Positions 37,501-47,067 of a DNA stretch of 64,000 nt are shown here, piece by piece. The notes below the pieces were generated by a model. That model did no database searches. It was not told the origin of the DNA and saw only the letters and a list, made by a program, of their open reading frames with translations. Numbering within the stretch: position 1 is the first letter of the stretch; every line of letters begins with the position of its first letter. Origin of the DNA: Halicephalobus mephisto (lineage: Eukaryota > Nematoda > Chromadorea > Rhabditida > Panagrolaimidae); contig SWDT01000084.1 of NCBI GenBank assembly GCA_009193035.1, positions 62,001 through 126,000 of the forward strand. The letters are read 5' to 3'. The position numbers and the translations under genes are program-made.

Positions 37501-38208
37501 ACTGTCTTCCCGAAAATTGACCGTAATCGGGGTCCTGGAGGAATTCAGATGAAGTTCCTGTAAAAATTTTATTTTTATAAAAATCAAAAAAATCCTAAAA
37601 ATTTAAAATTATTATAAAAATCAAAAAAAATCCTAAAAATTTAAAATTGTTATAAAAATCAAAAAAATCCTAAAAATTTTATTTTATAAAAATCCTAAAA
37701 ATTTTACTTTATAAAAATCAAAAATAACCCTAAAAATTTAAAATTATTATAAAAATCAAAAAAATCCTAAAAATTTTATTTTTGTAAAAATCCTAAAAAT
37801 TTTATTTTTGTAAAAATCCTAAAAATTTAAAATTTTTGAATTTTCAACAAAATTGAAATTAATCAAAATTTAATAAAAGTACAGTAATCTTACTTTTGTC
37901 TCATTACTTCCATCGAGACTGATTCTGTAGACTCCTTTGTGAACGAACAAATCACAGTCCAATTCTACAGTATCCTCTCCATCAAGGGTCTTCTGGAATA
38001 TCCTCTCCCACAGATTTTCCTTTTTCGGAATTACAGTAAACGGCCGAAAATCGACGAAAATTACTGTAGAATTTACAAAACCATTACTGTCGTTTTTCGA
38101 ATTTCGAAAATCTACAGTAATCGGTTCGAATAAAAAATTTGTAAAATTAATTTCGAAATTTAAACAACATATTGAAGAAATAAAATAAAAAATAATAATT
38201 TTCTTCAT
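31524..38208 (-). CDS. THSD1-like single-pass receptor with TSP1 and CUB-like domains
   Basis: Six exons join in phase: 38208-37894, 37557-37197, 35167-34985, 34937-34693, 32631-32234 and 31875-31524; 617 residues. A signal peptide (MKKIIIFYFISSICC) leads a glycosylation-rich ectodomain. IPCSLFDIIYKKYCFELVV resembles the segment just before the TSP1 repeat of vertebrate THSD1. The TSP1 repeat (about 229-282) has WASWGSWTSCSGSCGEG. A CUB-like region (about 297-420: CRCGCHL, TLLWTIP, GDVLRI, SGFYVEF) follows, then a membrane segment (about 448-472) with basic stop-transfer residues. The cytoplasmic tail is Ser/Asp-rich and ends VDSV, a possible class III PDZ ligand. THSD1 binds integrin-associated adhesion machinery; the role here is inferred. 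Long introns leave room for missed small exons. Confidence 0.82.
31890..32230. repeat. T-rich intron of the THSD1-like gene
   Basis: Repeated TTTTTATAATTTTTTT units with nearly no other sequence. Confidence 0.7.
32640..33245. repeat. Tandem repeat, about 140-150 bp unit
   Basis: Four copies with AAAGAAATATTCCACTTATT, AGACAATAGGCATACTGTAT and GAGTTTTGACTAGTTAATGT, in the 2.06 kb fourth intron of the THSD1-like gene. Copies are more than 85% alike by eye, so the expansion looks recent. Confidence 0.8.
33470..33850. repeat. Tandem repeat, about 55 bp unit
   Basis: Units with TTCAATCTGGATTAGAATCT and TCCAGAAAAATC; six or seven degenerate copies in the same intron. Confidence 0.7.
33955..34600. 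repeat. Tandem repeat, about 75 bp unit (CGCTTCTGATGTAT)
   Basis: About eight copies of AAAACGCTTCTGATGTATCA, ATATATGATATTCAACGTAT and ATTAACTCGATATCG. Rich in ATAT palindromes. Confidence 0.8.
35395..35450. repeat. Isolated GGCATTYGTTC repeat copies
   Basis: Two adjacent degenerate copies (ATTGGCATTCGTTCTCTTTT and a TTTGGCAATATTCAC variant) of the family at 25700-26260 and 58635-58870. Confidence 0.55.
35815..36300. repeat. Tandem repeat, about 137 bp unit (GGTCTCGAAGCGAA)
   Basis: Four copies with AATGGTCTCGAAGCGAATTT, CCACTTGAGACCACAAAGTG and AATAAGACTCTAAATCA, over 90% alike by eye. Within each unit GGTCTC and GAGACC are an inverted pair about 35 nt apart. Located in intron 2 of the THSD1-like gene. 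Confidence 0.82.
36790..37010. repeat. Three tandem units each carrying a short hairpin
   Basis: Three copies of about 75 bp hold TTTGGCGTT, an 8 nt spacer and AATGCCAAA or AACGCCAAA. The third copy is a perfect 9 bp stem. Confidence 0.75.
37565..37870. repeat. AT-rich repeat in THSD1-like intron 1
   Basis: Units of about 35-45 bp: TATAAAAATCAAAAAAATCC and TAAAAATTTAAAATT. Confidence 0.7.
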
Positions 38209-38244
38209 TTTTGAAATTTTTTCAAAAAATTTTCATTTGTGAAC

Positions 38245-38250
38245 CTGAAA
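38245..38250 (-). promoter_or_regulatory. Probable spliced-leader acceptor of the THSD1-like gene
   Basis: TTTCAG on the minus strand, 36 nt before the ATG. Between it and the ATG lies ATGAAAATTTTTTGA, a four-codon upstream ORF. Confidence 0.45.
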
Positions 38251-38499
38251 AACGAAAAACGATAAAACTGGCACAACTGCCGTCGGAGGCGGTCCTGGAC
38301 TCGAAAGGAAGGTTTGGCCGAAAACAAAAAACAAAAGAGACCGAAAACCAAACCTCCAACTTCGTCACGGACTGGATTCTCGACACGAAAGCCTGATAAT
38401 GATGATGAATTTACTGCTTTAAAGTGCAAATGGTAATCGACACTAAAAAGTAATTCGAAAAAATGGATTCTCAACACGGAAATTTTTTAAATTACAGTA

Positions 38500-39350
38500 A
38501 ATTTAACTATTTTTAAAAAAGAAAATTAATTCAAAAATTATCTTCGAAAAAAAATTGACTCTCGAAACGAAAATTCCAAAAAATTAAGGAAATACTGTAG
38601 TTTAGGTAAAAGTAAAAGTTATCTTCGAAAAAAATTGATTCTCGACACGAAAATTCCAAAAAATTAAGGAGATACTGTAGTTTAGGTAAAAGTAAAAGTT
38701 ATCTTTGAAAAAAATTGATTCTCAACACGGAAATTTTTTAAATTATAGTAAATTTAACTATTTTCGAAAATACAAATTAGTTAAAAAGTTATCTTCGAAA
38801 AAAAATTGATTCTCGAAACGAAAGTCCCTAAAAATTAAGGAAATACTGTAGCTTAGGTAAAAGTAAAAGTTATCTTCGAAAAAAAATTGATTCTCGAAAC
38901 GAAAGTTCCAAAAAATTAAGAAGATACTGTAGTTTAGGTAAAAGTGAAAATTATCTTCGAAAAAAATTGATTCTCGACACGAAAGTCTCTAAAAATTATA
39001 ATAAGTTTGTTTTTATTTAAAAGTGAAAATTAATTAAAAAATAAACTTTAAGACAATTAAATCTCGACATGAAAGTTTCTAAAAGTTAAAATGAGTCAAT
39101 GTAGTTTATTTAAAAGTAAAAATTAATTAAAAAATCAAATTTAAAAGAAAAATGAACTTTTGACACGAAAGTTTATAAAAATTAAATTTGTTTTTATTTT
39201 AAAAGTCAAAATTAATTAAAAAAATAAATTTAAAAATTAAATTTTCGACAAAAAAGTTTATAAAAATTAAATGAATTTTTTCATTTTAAAAATGAAAATT
39301 AATTAAAAAATAAATCCCAACACGAAAGTTTCAAACAATTTCAACTAACT
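38500..39350. repeat. Tandem repeat, 90-110 bp unit (TCTCGACACGAAA)
   Basis: Five well-kept copies to about 39000 with AAAAAATTGATTCTCGACAC, GAAAATTCCAAAAAATTAAG and ACTGTAGTTTAGGTAAAAG, then four decayed copies to 39350. Confidence 0.8.
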
Positions 39351-39539
39351 TGTGTTTTTTTAGACATGTGAAAATTCTGCAAAAACAAAAATAAAATATG
39401 AATGAAAAATTGTATAATAATTATAATGACTTCATTTGTTTACCAGTGAAAATGGAATTTAACACAAAAATTTTTTTAAATTAATTTCTTGAAGATCATT
39501 GTGAATTTTTTTCTATTTTAGGTAAAAATGAAAATTAGT

Positions 39540-39800
39540 TTAAAAAATTTTTTAAAAACTCTCGCCACGAAAGTTCCTGAAAATCAAGAAAATTAACAAT
39601 TTATTAGTGAAGATAGAATTCAGTGCAAAGAGCAATTTAAAAAAAGAAATTCCCATCACGAAAGTTCTGGAAAATTACGACAAAGTCGATCATTTATTAA
39701 TGCAGATAGAATTCAACGTAAGAAACAATCCAAAAAGAAATAAACTCTCGCCACGAAAGTTCCTGAAGAACAAGTTGGACACGTCCATCACCAGTGCAAG
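39540..39800. repeat. Decayed CGCCACGAAAGTTCCTGAA repeat
   Basis: Three copies of CTCGCCACGAAAGTTCCTGA or the CATCACGAAAGTTCTGG variant at about 100 bp spacing. The 79-codon plus frame over it is a repeat artefact. Confidence 0.6.
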
Positions 39801-39849
39801 TGAAAATTTGCGCCAAAAACAAAAAATAAAATTTTCTTATTTTTAAAAA

Positions 39850-40180
39850 TTTATTTTTTAATAAATAAAAATTAAAAATTCAAATTTCTTTCAAACGAAA
39901 ATGATTTTAAAAAAAATTAATTTTTAATAAAAGTGATTTTTAAAAATTTATTTTTTTAAATAAAAGTAATTTTTAATAAATTTATTTTTTAATAAAAGTG
40001 ATTTTTTATTAAATTCTAATTTTCTTAAATAAAATTGATTTTTAAAAATTTATTTTTTAATAAAAGTGGTTTTTAAAAATTTATTTTTTAATAAAAGTGA
40101 TTTTTAAAAATTTATTTTTTAATAAAAGTGGTTTTTTATTAAATTTATTTTTTAATAAAAGTGATTTTTAAAAATTAATA
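39850..40180. repeat. Minisatellite, TTTTTAATAAAAGTGATTTT
   Basis: About nine copies of a 32-36 bp unit. No coding content. Confidence 0.8.
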
Positions 40181-40189
40181 AATGGATAT

Positions 40190-40530
40190 TTTTTAAGATT
40201 TTTAATCTCGAAAATAACGGAGTCAAGTTGCGGAACTTTTTTGGAAATCTGACTCGTGGATTAACTCGGACTTTTACTAATGAGAAATTCCGTTTTATAT
40301 AAAGTCAGTACATGAAAGGAACCCTCCGGCAAAATGCATGAAAGTCAAAAATTAAAAGTAAATTTGAAAAGCGAAACTCCGAAAAGTACGGTTGACAGCC
40401 GGGGGCGGTCATTCTGAAAACATTTTTGATTTTAAAAATAAAAAAAATAATATTACTTATTTTTAAAATTTTCCCAAATAAATTCATTGACATATGTGGG
40501 AAAGTGTCCGTTATGTCAGAATACGGAAAA
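40190..40530. other. Unique island between repeats
   Basis: About 300 bp of normal complexity (for example GACAGCCGGGGGCGGTCATT near 40395). The longest open frame is 62 codons without supporting signals. No known RNA family is recognised. Confidence 0.4.
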
Positions 40531-40539
40531 AGATAACTT

Positions 40540-41030
40540 TAAAAATAAAACAATTTTTGAATAGAATTTCGTAGAAAAGTTGGAAAATTCCAAAATTAAA
40601 TAAAAACTTTAGAAAATTTTAGAATTTTCTGAAATGTTAAAAAATTACAGTAAAATTTTTGAGATTTTATGAAAATTTTTAAAATTCTATAAATATTCCA
40701 AAATTAAATAAAAAATTTTTAAATTTGTGAAAAACTTTAAAAAATTTAAAAATTTTCTGAAAATTTCTGGAATCTTAAAATTTTAGAAATTTTACTGTAA
40801 TTTTTAAAGAAAATTTTTAAAATTCTATAAATATTTCAAAATTAAATAGAAAAATTAGAAAATTCCAAAATTAAATAAAAAATTTAGAAAATCTCCAAAA
40901 TTTTATAAATATTTCAAAATTAAATAGAGAATTTTGGAATTTTATAGAATCTCATAAAATTCAAAATTAATATCCAAAACTAACAATTTTCGAAAGTTTT
41001 AAAATTTATTTTAAGACAATTTTAAAACAA
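40540..41030. repeat. AT-rich degenerate repeat
   Basis: Units such as AAATTAAATAAAAAATTTAG and GAAAATTTTTAAAATTCTAT. No gene. Confidence 0.55.
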
Positions 41031-41034
41031 AATC

Positions 41035-41460
41035 AATTTTTAATTCTTACACAAGTATGACTTTTTAAATTCTTAGAAAATTAGAAAAAATTATTTTGGA
41101 GCAAAATCAATTTTTAATTTTTAAATAAGTATGACTTTTTAAATTTTAGAAAATTAAAAAAGTAATTTTGAAGTAAAATCAATTTTTAATTTTTACACAA
41201 GTATGACTTTAAATTTTGGAATAAAATCAATTTTTAATTTTTATACGATTTTTGAATTTTGGAAAATTTGAAAAAGTAATTTTGGAATAAAATCAATTTT
41301 TAATTTTTACACAAATATGACTTTAAATTTTGGAAAATTTGAAAAAGTAATTTTGGAATAAAATCAATTTTTTATTTTTATACAAGTATGACTTTAAATT
41401 TTGGAAAATTAAAAAAAATTATTTTGGAATAAAATCAATTTTTAATTTTTACACAAGTAT
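41035..41460. repeat. Tandem repeat, about 60-85 bp unit
   Basis: Seven copies with TTTTGGAATAAAATCAATTT, TTAATTTTTACACAAGTATG and ACTTTAAATTTTGGAAAATT. Confidence 0.8.
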
Positions 41461-41710
41461 GATTTGAAACATGAGGTTGTCCAAAAATGAGAAATGCCGT
41501 TGTGCGGGGAATTAATTTGTTTCTTGGGATAGAGCCTGGGTAAATTTCGGCCATTGAAACCACTTGAAGTCGGCTCGATGACCAATCCATTAAGCATGAC
41601 AGAAACCGCCGAGGGCAAATTACTCTCGAAAAACCGATTAATGGTTACTTGAGAAGTTAAGAAGTCGGCTAGGTCTTTGACGTAGAAAAAGGTCAAAATT
41701 CGGTTTTTTG
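41460..41710. other. Unique island with an 84-codon minus frame lacking ATG
   Basis: The minus frame is open from 41696 to 41442 but starts at TTG and has no acceptor or recognisable domain. It may be a decayed exon or transposon fragment. A gene is not called. Confidence 0.35.
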
Positions 41711-41849
41711 GAAACGAACAAAATTATTTTTTTAAATAACTTCCTTATTGAATTTTTTAATAAAATTCCAGAACATCATATGAAAGTCTGGGAATTTTTG
41801 GGATTTATCCAATGTTTTAGAATCTCCGGAAAAATAAAAACAAATTTTG

Positions 41850-42960
41850 CATTTTCGGTCTCGATTGGAAAATTCTAAATTTTTATTTTTTAAATAATGT
41901 TTTAAAATTTAAGAAAAAAATTTTTCTTATTTTACATTTTTTGTCTTAATTCGAAAATTCTAAATTTTTATTTTTTAAAATAATGTTTTAAAATTTAAGG
42001 AAAAAATTTTTCTTATTTTACATTTTTTGTCTTAATTCGAAAATTCTAAATTTTAATTTTTTAAAATAATATTTTAGTCCTCAAAAAATAGCAAATTTTG
42101 CATTTTTGGTCTCGATTGGAAAATTCTAAATTTTTATTTTTTTAAATAATCTTTTAAAATTTCCAAAAAAAATAAAAACAAATTTTACATTTTTGGTCTC
42201 AATTGAAAAATTCCAAATTTTCGTGTCAGGACCATTGAAAAATTTTTATTAACGTCAATTTTCCAAAATAACAGTAATTTAAAAATCTAAAAAACAAAAT
42301 TTTCTAATTTTTGGTCTTAACTAGAAAATTCCAAATTTTCGTTTTGAGAAAATTTTTCCAAAAATTCGAAATTTAAAAAAAATTTAAATGCAAAATTTTG
42401 TGTTTTTTGGTCTTAACCGGAAAATTCTCAAGATCCGTGTTGGGACATTTTTCGGAAGTTGGTGACAAACATTTCCGTTTTTATAATAATAATATTTATT
42501 GAATGCTTTTCGGATTTCGTAACAACACGTACGCGCAAAATTTTGCACGTTTCGGTCTCAAGAAGAAAATTTAAAAATCGCCTCAAAATTAATTTTTTAA
42601 ATTTCGTGGTTTTTAACTTTTAAAATAATATAATTTGAAATTTTACAAAAATACGTAAAAATTAATTTTTAATTTTTGGTCCTGGGTAGAAAATTTAAAA
42701 ATTCGTGTTGAGACAATTTTTAAAATTTTATAATTAAAAAATTCGAATTTTTATAAAATCGTAAATTTTTTAAAATCATACAAAATTAAAATTCTTTAAT
42801 TTTAGGTCCTGAGTGGAAAATTTAAAAATTCGTGTTGAGACAATTTTTAAAATTTTATAATTAAAAAATTCGAATTTTTATAAAATCGTAAATTTTTTAA
42901 AATCACATAAAATTAAAATTCTTCAATTTTAGGTCCTGGGTGGAAAGTCAAAAAATCCAC
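41850..42960. repeat. Second array of GGTCTCGATTGGAAAATT units
   Basis: About twelve copies of TTTTGGTCTCGATTGGAAAA and TTTTTTGTCTTAATTCGAAA variants; from 42660 a 130 bp unit with TTTAGGTCCTGAGTGGAAAA and ATTCGTGTTGAGACAATTTT. Same family as 21990-23540. Confidence 0.7.
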
Positions 42961-43159
42961 GTTAAAACAATTTTAAAATTTTTTCAAAAATTCGAATTTT
43001 TAAAATTATTTTATTTTTTGACGGAATTTTATTAAATATATTCATCGGGCCGTTTTTGAAGTCGAAAAGTGAAAACAATCCGACCTACAGTTTCCGTTTT
43101 CCGAAAAACCTTGGCAACAACGCAAAATTTATCCATTCATGCAAAAATTTTAAAATAAT

Positions 43160-43387
43160 CGAATTTTTTTAAAAAATCAAAAGAATTTAAAAAAAAAACA
43201 AAATTTTAAAAAAATTTTAAAAAAACAAAATTTAAAAAATCAAAAAAATTTTAAAAAAAATCTAAAAAAAAACAAAATTTAAAAAAATAAAATTTTAAAA
43301 AAATTTTAAAAAATTTAAAAAAAAAACAAAATTTAAAAAAAAATTTAAAAAAATCAAAAAATTTTAAAAAAATAAAATTTTTAAAAA
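43160..43387. repeat. A-rich low-complexity tract
   Basis: AAAATTTAAAAAAATCAAAA-like units directly before the 80-codon ORF. Confidence 0.65.
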
Positions 43388-43630
43388 ATGTCAAGTGGAA
43401 TTATTGGCCGAGATTTGGGGATCTCCCGGGAGGATTCGGCTCGACTAATAAAAGAGGCCGGCCTTCGGAAAAACAGTTACGCAACAGGACAGCTGCCATC
43501 AAGTCCGATTTTCTTCCGCAAGGGAATCAACTTGAATCAAAGAGACCTTCCAAAATTATCCATGTACCATCTTGAGTATCTTGACCAGAGTGTCGAGTTT
43601 CCGGAATCTTCGATTTTTGAATTCAAATAA
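43388..43630 (+). CDS. Possible small hypothetical protein, 80 aa
   Basis: Not recognised. An ATG-initiated frame of 80 codons with normal base composition, abruptly embedded in A-rich and AT-rich repeats. The minus strand is closed in all frames over the same span. The peptide begins MSSGIIGRDLGISREDSARL and is mixed-charge with no signal peptide or membrane segment. It could be an intronless gene, an exon of an unseen gene, or a captured fragment. No splice or poly(A) signal decides this. Confidence 0.35.
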   Translation: MSSGIIGRDLGISREDSARLIKEAGLRKNSYATGQLPSSPIFFRKGINLNQRDLPKLSMYHLEYLDQSVEFPESSIFEFK

Positions 43631-43639
43631 ATTCAGAGT

Positions 43640-43900
43640 TTTCGAATTATAATAAATTCAGATTTTTGAATTTTTAAATTTTTTGAATTCTAATAAATTC
43701 AGATTTTTGAATTTTTTAAATTCAAATAAATTCAAATTTTTTAAATTCTAATAAATTCAAATTTTTTAAATTCAAATAAATTCAAATTTTTAAATTTTTA
43801 AATTCTAATAAATTTGAATTTTTTGAATTCTAATAAATTTGGAATCTTTGATTTTTGAACAAATTCAGATTTTTCAAATTCGAATAAATTCGGACTTTCA
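43640..43900. repeat. AT-rich tandem repeat AATTCTAATAAATTCA
   Basis: About twelve copies of TTTTTGAATTCTAATAAATT variants, beginning inside the end of the small ORF. Confidence 0.75.
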
Positions 43901-44049
43901 ATTTTCGAATTTAAACTAATTGAATAAATTCGAAAATTGACAATTTTGATCTCGATATATGTGATCCAGATTTCATAAAAGTTTCAGAATCCTTCTAGAA
44001 TTTTATGGAATTTTTAAATATCTTCTAGAATTTTCTAGAAACTTCAAAA

Positions 44050-44175
44050 GCTTTTTAAAATTTTATAAATTTTTGAAATTTTATAGATTTTTGAAATTTT
44101 ATAAATTTTTGAAATTTTATAAATTTTTGAAATTTTATAAATTTTTGAAATTTTATAGATTTTTGAAATTTTATA
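44050..44175. repeat. Minisatellite TTTTGAAATTTTATAAATT
   Basis: Seven copies of a 19 bp unit. The following DNA to 44800 is AT-rich with two weak copies of a roughly 220 bp unit and no gene. Confidence 0.8.
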
Positions 44176-44852
44176 AATAAAAAAATTTAATTTTTTGTCA
44201 CTTTTCGGAAAAACTAATTAGACAGAAATCAGTTCAATTAAAGAAAAAAATATGTTCAAAGATGAAGTTCAAAAAACAAATTTCCAACTTTTTTAAACTT
44301 TTATAAAAAAATTTAAGTTTAACATTTTTAAAATTAAAAAAAAAATTACATAAATACAATCATATAGAAATTTATTTGTAATTAAAACAAAAATTATTAA
44401 AATTAATCTATTTAAAAATAAATGAATTAAAAAATAAATTTTTAAATAAAAATTTTTAAATTTCTCTAAAAAAATTAATTTCAATTTTTTTTATTTTTCT
44501 AAATAAAAAGTTAAATATAATCATTTCGAAATTAACTCGTAATTAAAATTAAAATTATTAAAATTAATCTATTTAAAAATAAATCAAAAAAATTTTTAAA
44601 TTAAAATTTTTAAATTTCTCTAAAAAATTAATTTCAATTTTTTTCACTTTTTCGAAAACCAATTATAGAGGAATAATTATTTCTAAATTTACCCGTAATT
44701 AAAGTATAAATTTTGTTAAATTAATTTACCTAAAAAAGTGGATTAAAAATTTAAACATCGCTTTCAAAGGATTCTCCCATTTTTGATGCATAAAATTTCC
44801 CACGTTTCTTTCAATTTTCACGTAACTGAAAACGTGAACGGAAAAAATATAA

Positions 44853-45377
44853 GCAGTAGGAAGAAATATAAAAACGAAAAAAATATAAGATATGAGATAT
44901 GAAATAAATTACTAATTATGTGCGGAAATCGAATTTTGGGATTAGGCTTAGACATCTAGATCATGGTGATAACAACACATGCAAGATTTTGGGATATCAT
45001 AATATGTTTAATATTTTTTCTTACTGTCTGAAGACATGGACAGAAGAAATATAAAATATGAGATAAATTACTAATTATGTGCGGAAATCGGCTTTTGAAA
45101 TTGGGCTTAGGCATCTAGATCATGGTGATGACAACATTATACAAGATTTTAGGATACCATAATTTGTTTAATATTTTTTCTTACTGCCTGAAGACATGGA
45201 CAGAAGAAATATAAGATATGAGATAAATTACTAATTATGTGCAGAAATCGGCTTTCAAGATTAGGCTTAGCCATCTAGGCTATGGTGATAACAACACATG
45301 CAAGATTTTAGGATACTATAATTTGTTTAATATTTTTTTCATCTTATATTTTTTCCTTTTATATTTCTTCCTACTGC
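44853..45377. mobile_element. Non-autonomous inverted-repeat element (525 bp)
   Basis: The ends are inverted copies of each other: GCAGTAGGAAGAAATATAAA at 44853 and its complement TTTATATTTCTTCCTACTGC ending at 45377, with similarity continuing about 38 bp inward. Between them are three tandem copies of a roughly 160 bp unit (CTAATTATGTGCGGAAATCG, GGCTTAGGCATCTAGATCAT, TGGACAGAAGAAATATAA). No transposase frame, so it looks like a MITE-type DNA transposon relic. Target-site duplication was not resolved. Confidence 0.7.
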
Positions 45378-45728
45378 CATTTAAAGATTAGTTAAAAAAA
45401 TAAATTCTGATTAAATAAATGGAGATTTTCGAAAATATATGACTTAATTAAAAAACTATTCGGATTAAAGTTTATTTTTTAAAATATTTTTATTTTTAAT
45501 AAATTTAATTTTTTAAACATTTTTAAAAATAAAAATATTTAAAGTTAAACTTTATTAACAAATTTTTGTTTAATTTTTAAAAATATTTTTATTCTCAAAA
45601 ATCCAATTTTTTAAAAATTTAATAAATTTTATTTTTTTTTTAAATTTTATTTTTTTAAATTTTATTTTTTTTTAAATTTTAATAAATTTCAATTTTCAAA
45701 TAATTTGTATCCAATAAATTTAAATTTT

Positions 45729-47003
45729 CTAAATTTTATTATTTAAATTCTGTTCGAAATTGTTTGAACATTTTAGTTTCTTTTTTTTGAAGAATAATTT
45801 TAATTTTTTTGGATTTTTTTCAATCAGAAAATTCACAAATTTGTTAAAAAATAAATCTTCCAATTCCAAACATCCGGCGACGACGAAACAGCTGAGGGCG
45901 ATGATTCCGATGGAAATGAAAAAAATAATTAAAAATCCTTGAAAAACGTCCCTGGGCTTGGGGTAGATGTCCCCGAACCCTATGGTTGCTATTGAAACAT
46001 AATTAAAATACAAAGCAGAAACAACATCTAAGTTGTCTAAATACATATGAAATAAAAAAACTGATAAAAAATGATGAAAAATTACAATATTTATGGCAGT
46101 TGAAACTGGAAGTTTTGATAATTCGGATTTTTTTGATTTTTTTGAAGTTTTAAAAAATGAAAAATAAGTCATCTGGTTACAGTATACCTGGGCCAGCATC
46201 CGACCCAAGTTCGCGAAGATGACGAAGCACAGCGGCACCCCCAGGAGACCGTACAGTATGCAGAACGCCTGGGAGCCCTCGAGTCTGGGGGTCAGGTGGC
46301 CCCACCCTATGTTCGCACAGGTCATGAACGGCAACATCAGGACTTCGTGGAACGGTCTCGACGCGATTTCCGGATCCAGAAGTTGGAAGATAACCGTACC
46401 CCCTATCAGGTACAGTATCAGGGAGGAAATCAGACACAAATGAGGAACAACGTCTATCCAAATCTGAAATAATATTCAAAGAACTGGAAATTTAAAATTG
46501 CACACCGGGTAATCGTCGAGGTCTCCGGGCACCTGGTTCTGGGTCTGGTCGGTCGTCTGCAGGATCCTGTTGTCGAAGTCCTGGCTGGCCCGGATTCCGT
46601 CCAGGTACTTGATAGAACCCCCGGACCTCCCCATGATCGTCAACGGAGGTGATTGTACTACAGTAACCATGGAATCGAAATAGGGTTCGTTGGTGAGAGT
46701 GGACTTCCGGATTCTCTTGAAGAAGCCAGTGCCGGTCTTGGCAGTGACGGTGTGGGGAGGACTCCGGCCTTGTACGTGCATTTCGCCGTCCATCTTCGCC
46801 AGCAAGTCCGTCAGGTTGTTCACCAACTTGAGGGTCGGGTCCCTGGCCTTCAGCCTCAGATGCTCCAAGGTCCCCTGGATCCTAGTCCTCGTCTGGATGT
46901 CCGAAAGCATCTTAGAGGGTACCTGGGACCGCGGCCAGGTGACGGTGGACAGCTCCACTCCTCTTCCTCCGACATCAGGCCCTGCAAAGTCCAGCCAATT
47001 CAT
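45729..47003 (-). CDS. Two-pore-domain potassium channel (TWK family), minus copy
   Basis: Exons 47003-46506 and 46463-45729 (intron 42 nt) encode up to 410 residues. The start is uncertain. A 1-bp deletion compared with the sister gene puts its MSEEEE start out of frame, so translation would begin at 47003 or at the internal ATG 46910 (379 aa). The N-terminal cytoplasmic region is shared with the sister gene. The channel part has TM1 (LCLISSLILYLIGGTVIFQL), P1 with filter NIGWG (about 217-221), TM2, a short basic loop, TM3, P2 with TIGFGDIYP, TM4 and a Lys-rich tail. K2P channels form dimers that carry background K+ current. The P1 filter is unusual: Asn replaces Thr and Trp the aromatic Tyr/Phe. 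Confidence 0.85.
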
Positions 47004-47067
47004 CAAATCACAGCCCCCAACTCCCCGAAGTTCTCCCACGTCAAATTACACCACTCGGAATTTCAGA
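46668..47067 (-). repeat. Inverted duplication, left arm (TWK first exon)
   Basis: This 400 bp matches the complement of 48955-49358 with four substitutions and two small gaps (1 and 3 nt), about 99% identity. It covers about 90 bp of DNA before the sister start codon, including a TTTGCAG acceptor, and the N-terminal coding region, ending exactly after a GATTCCATG. Confidence 0.92.

Noticed and set aside
41442..41696. 84-codon minus frame in a unique island
   Set aside because: No ATG, no splice signals, no recognisable domain.
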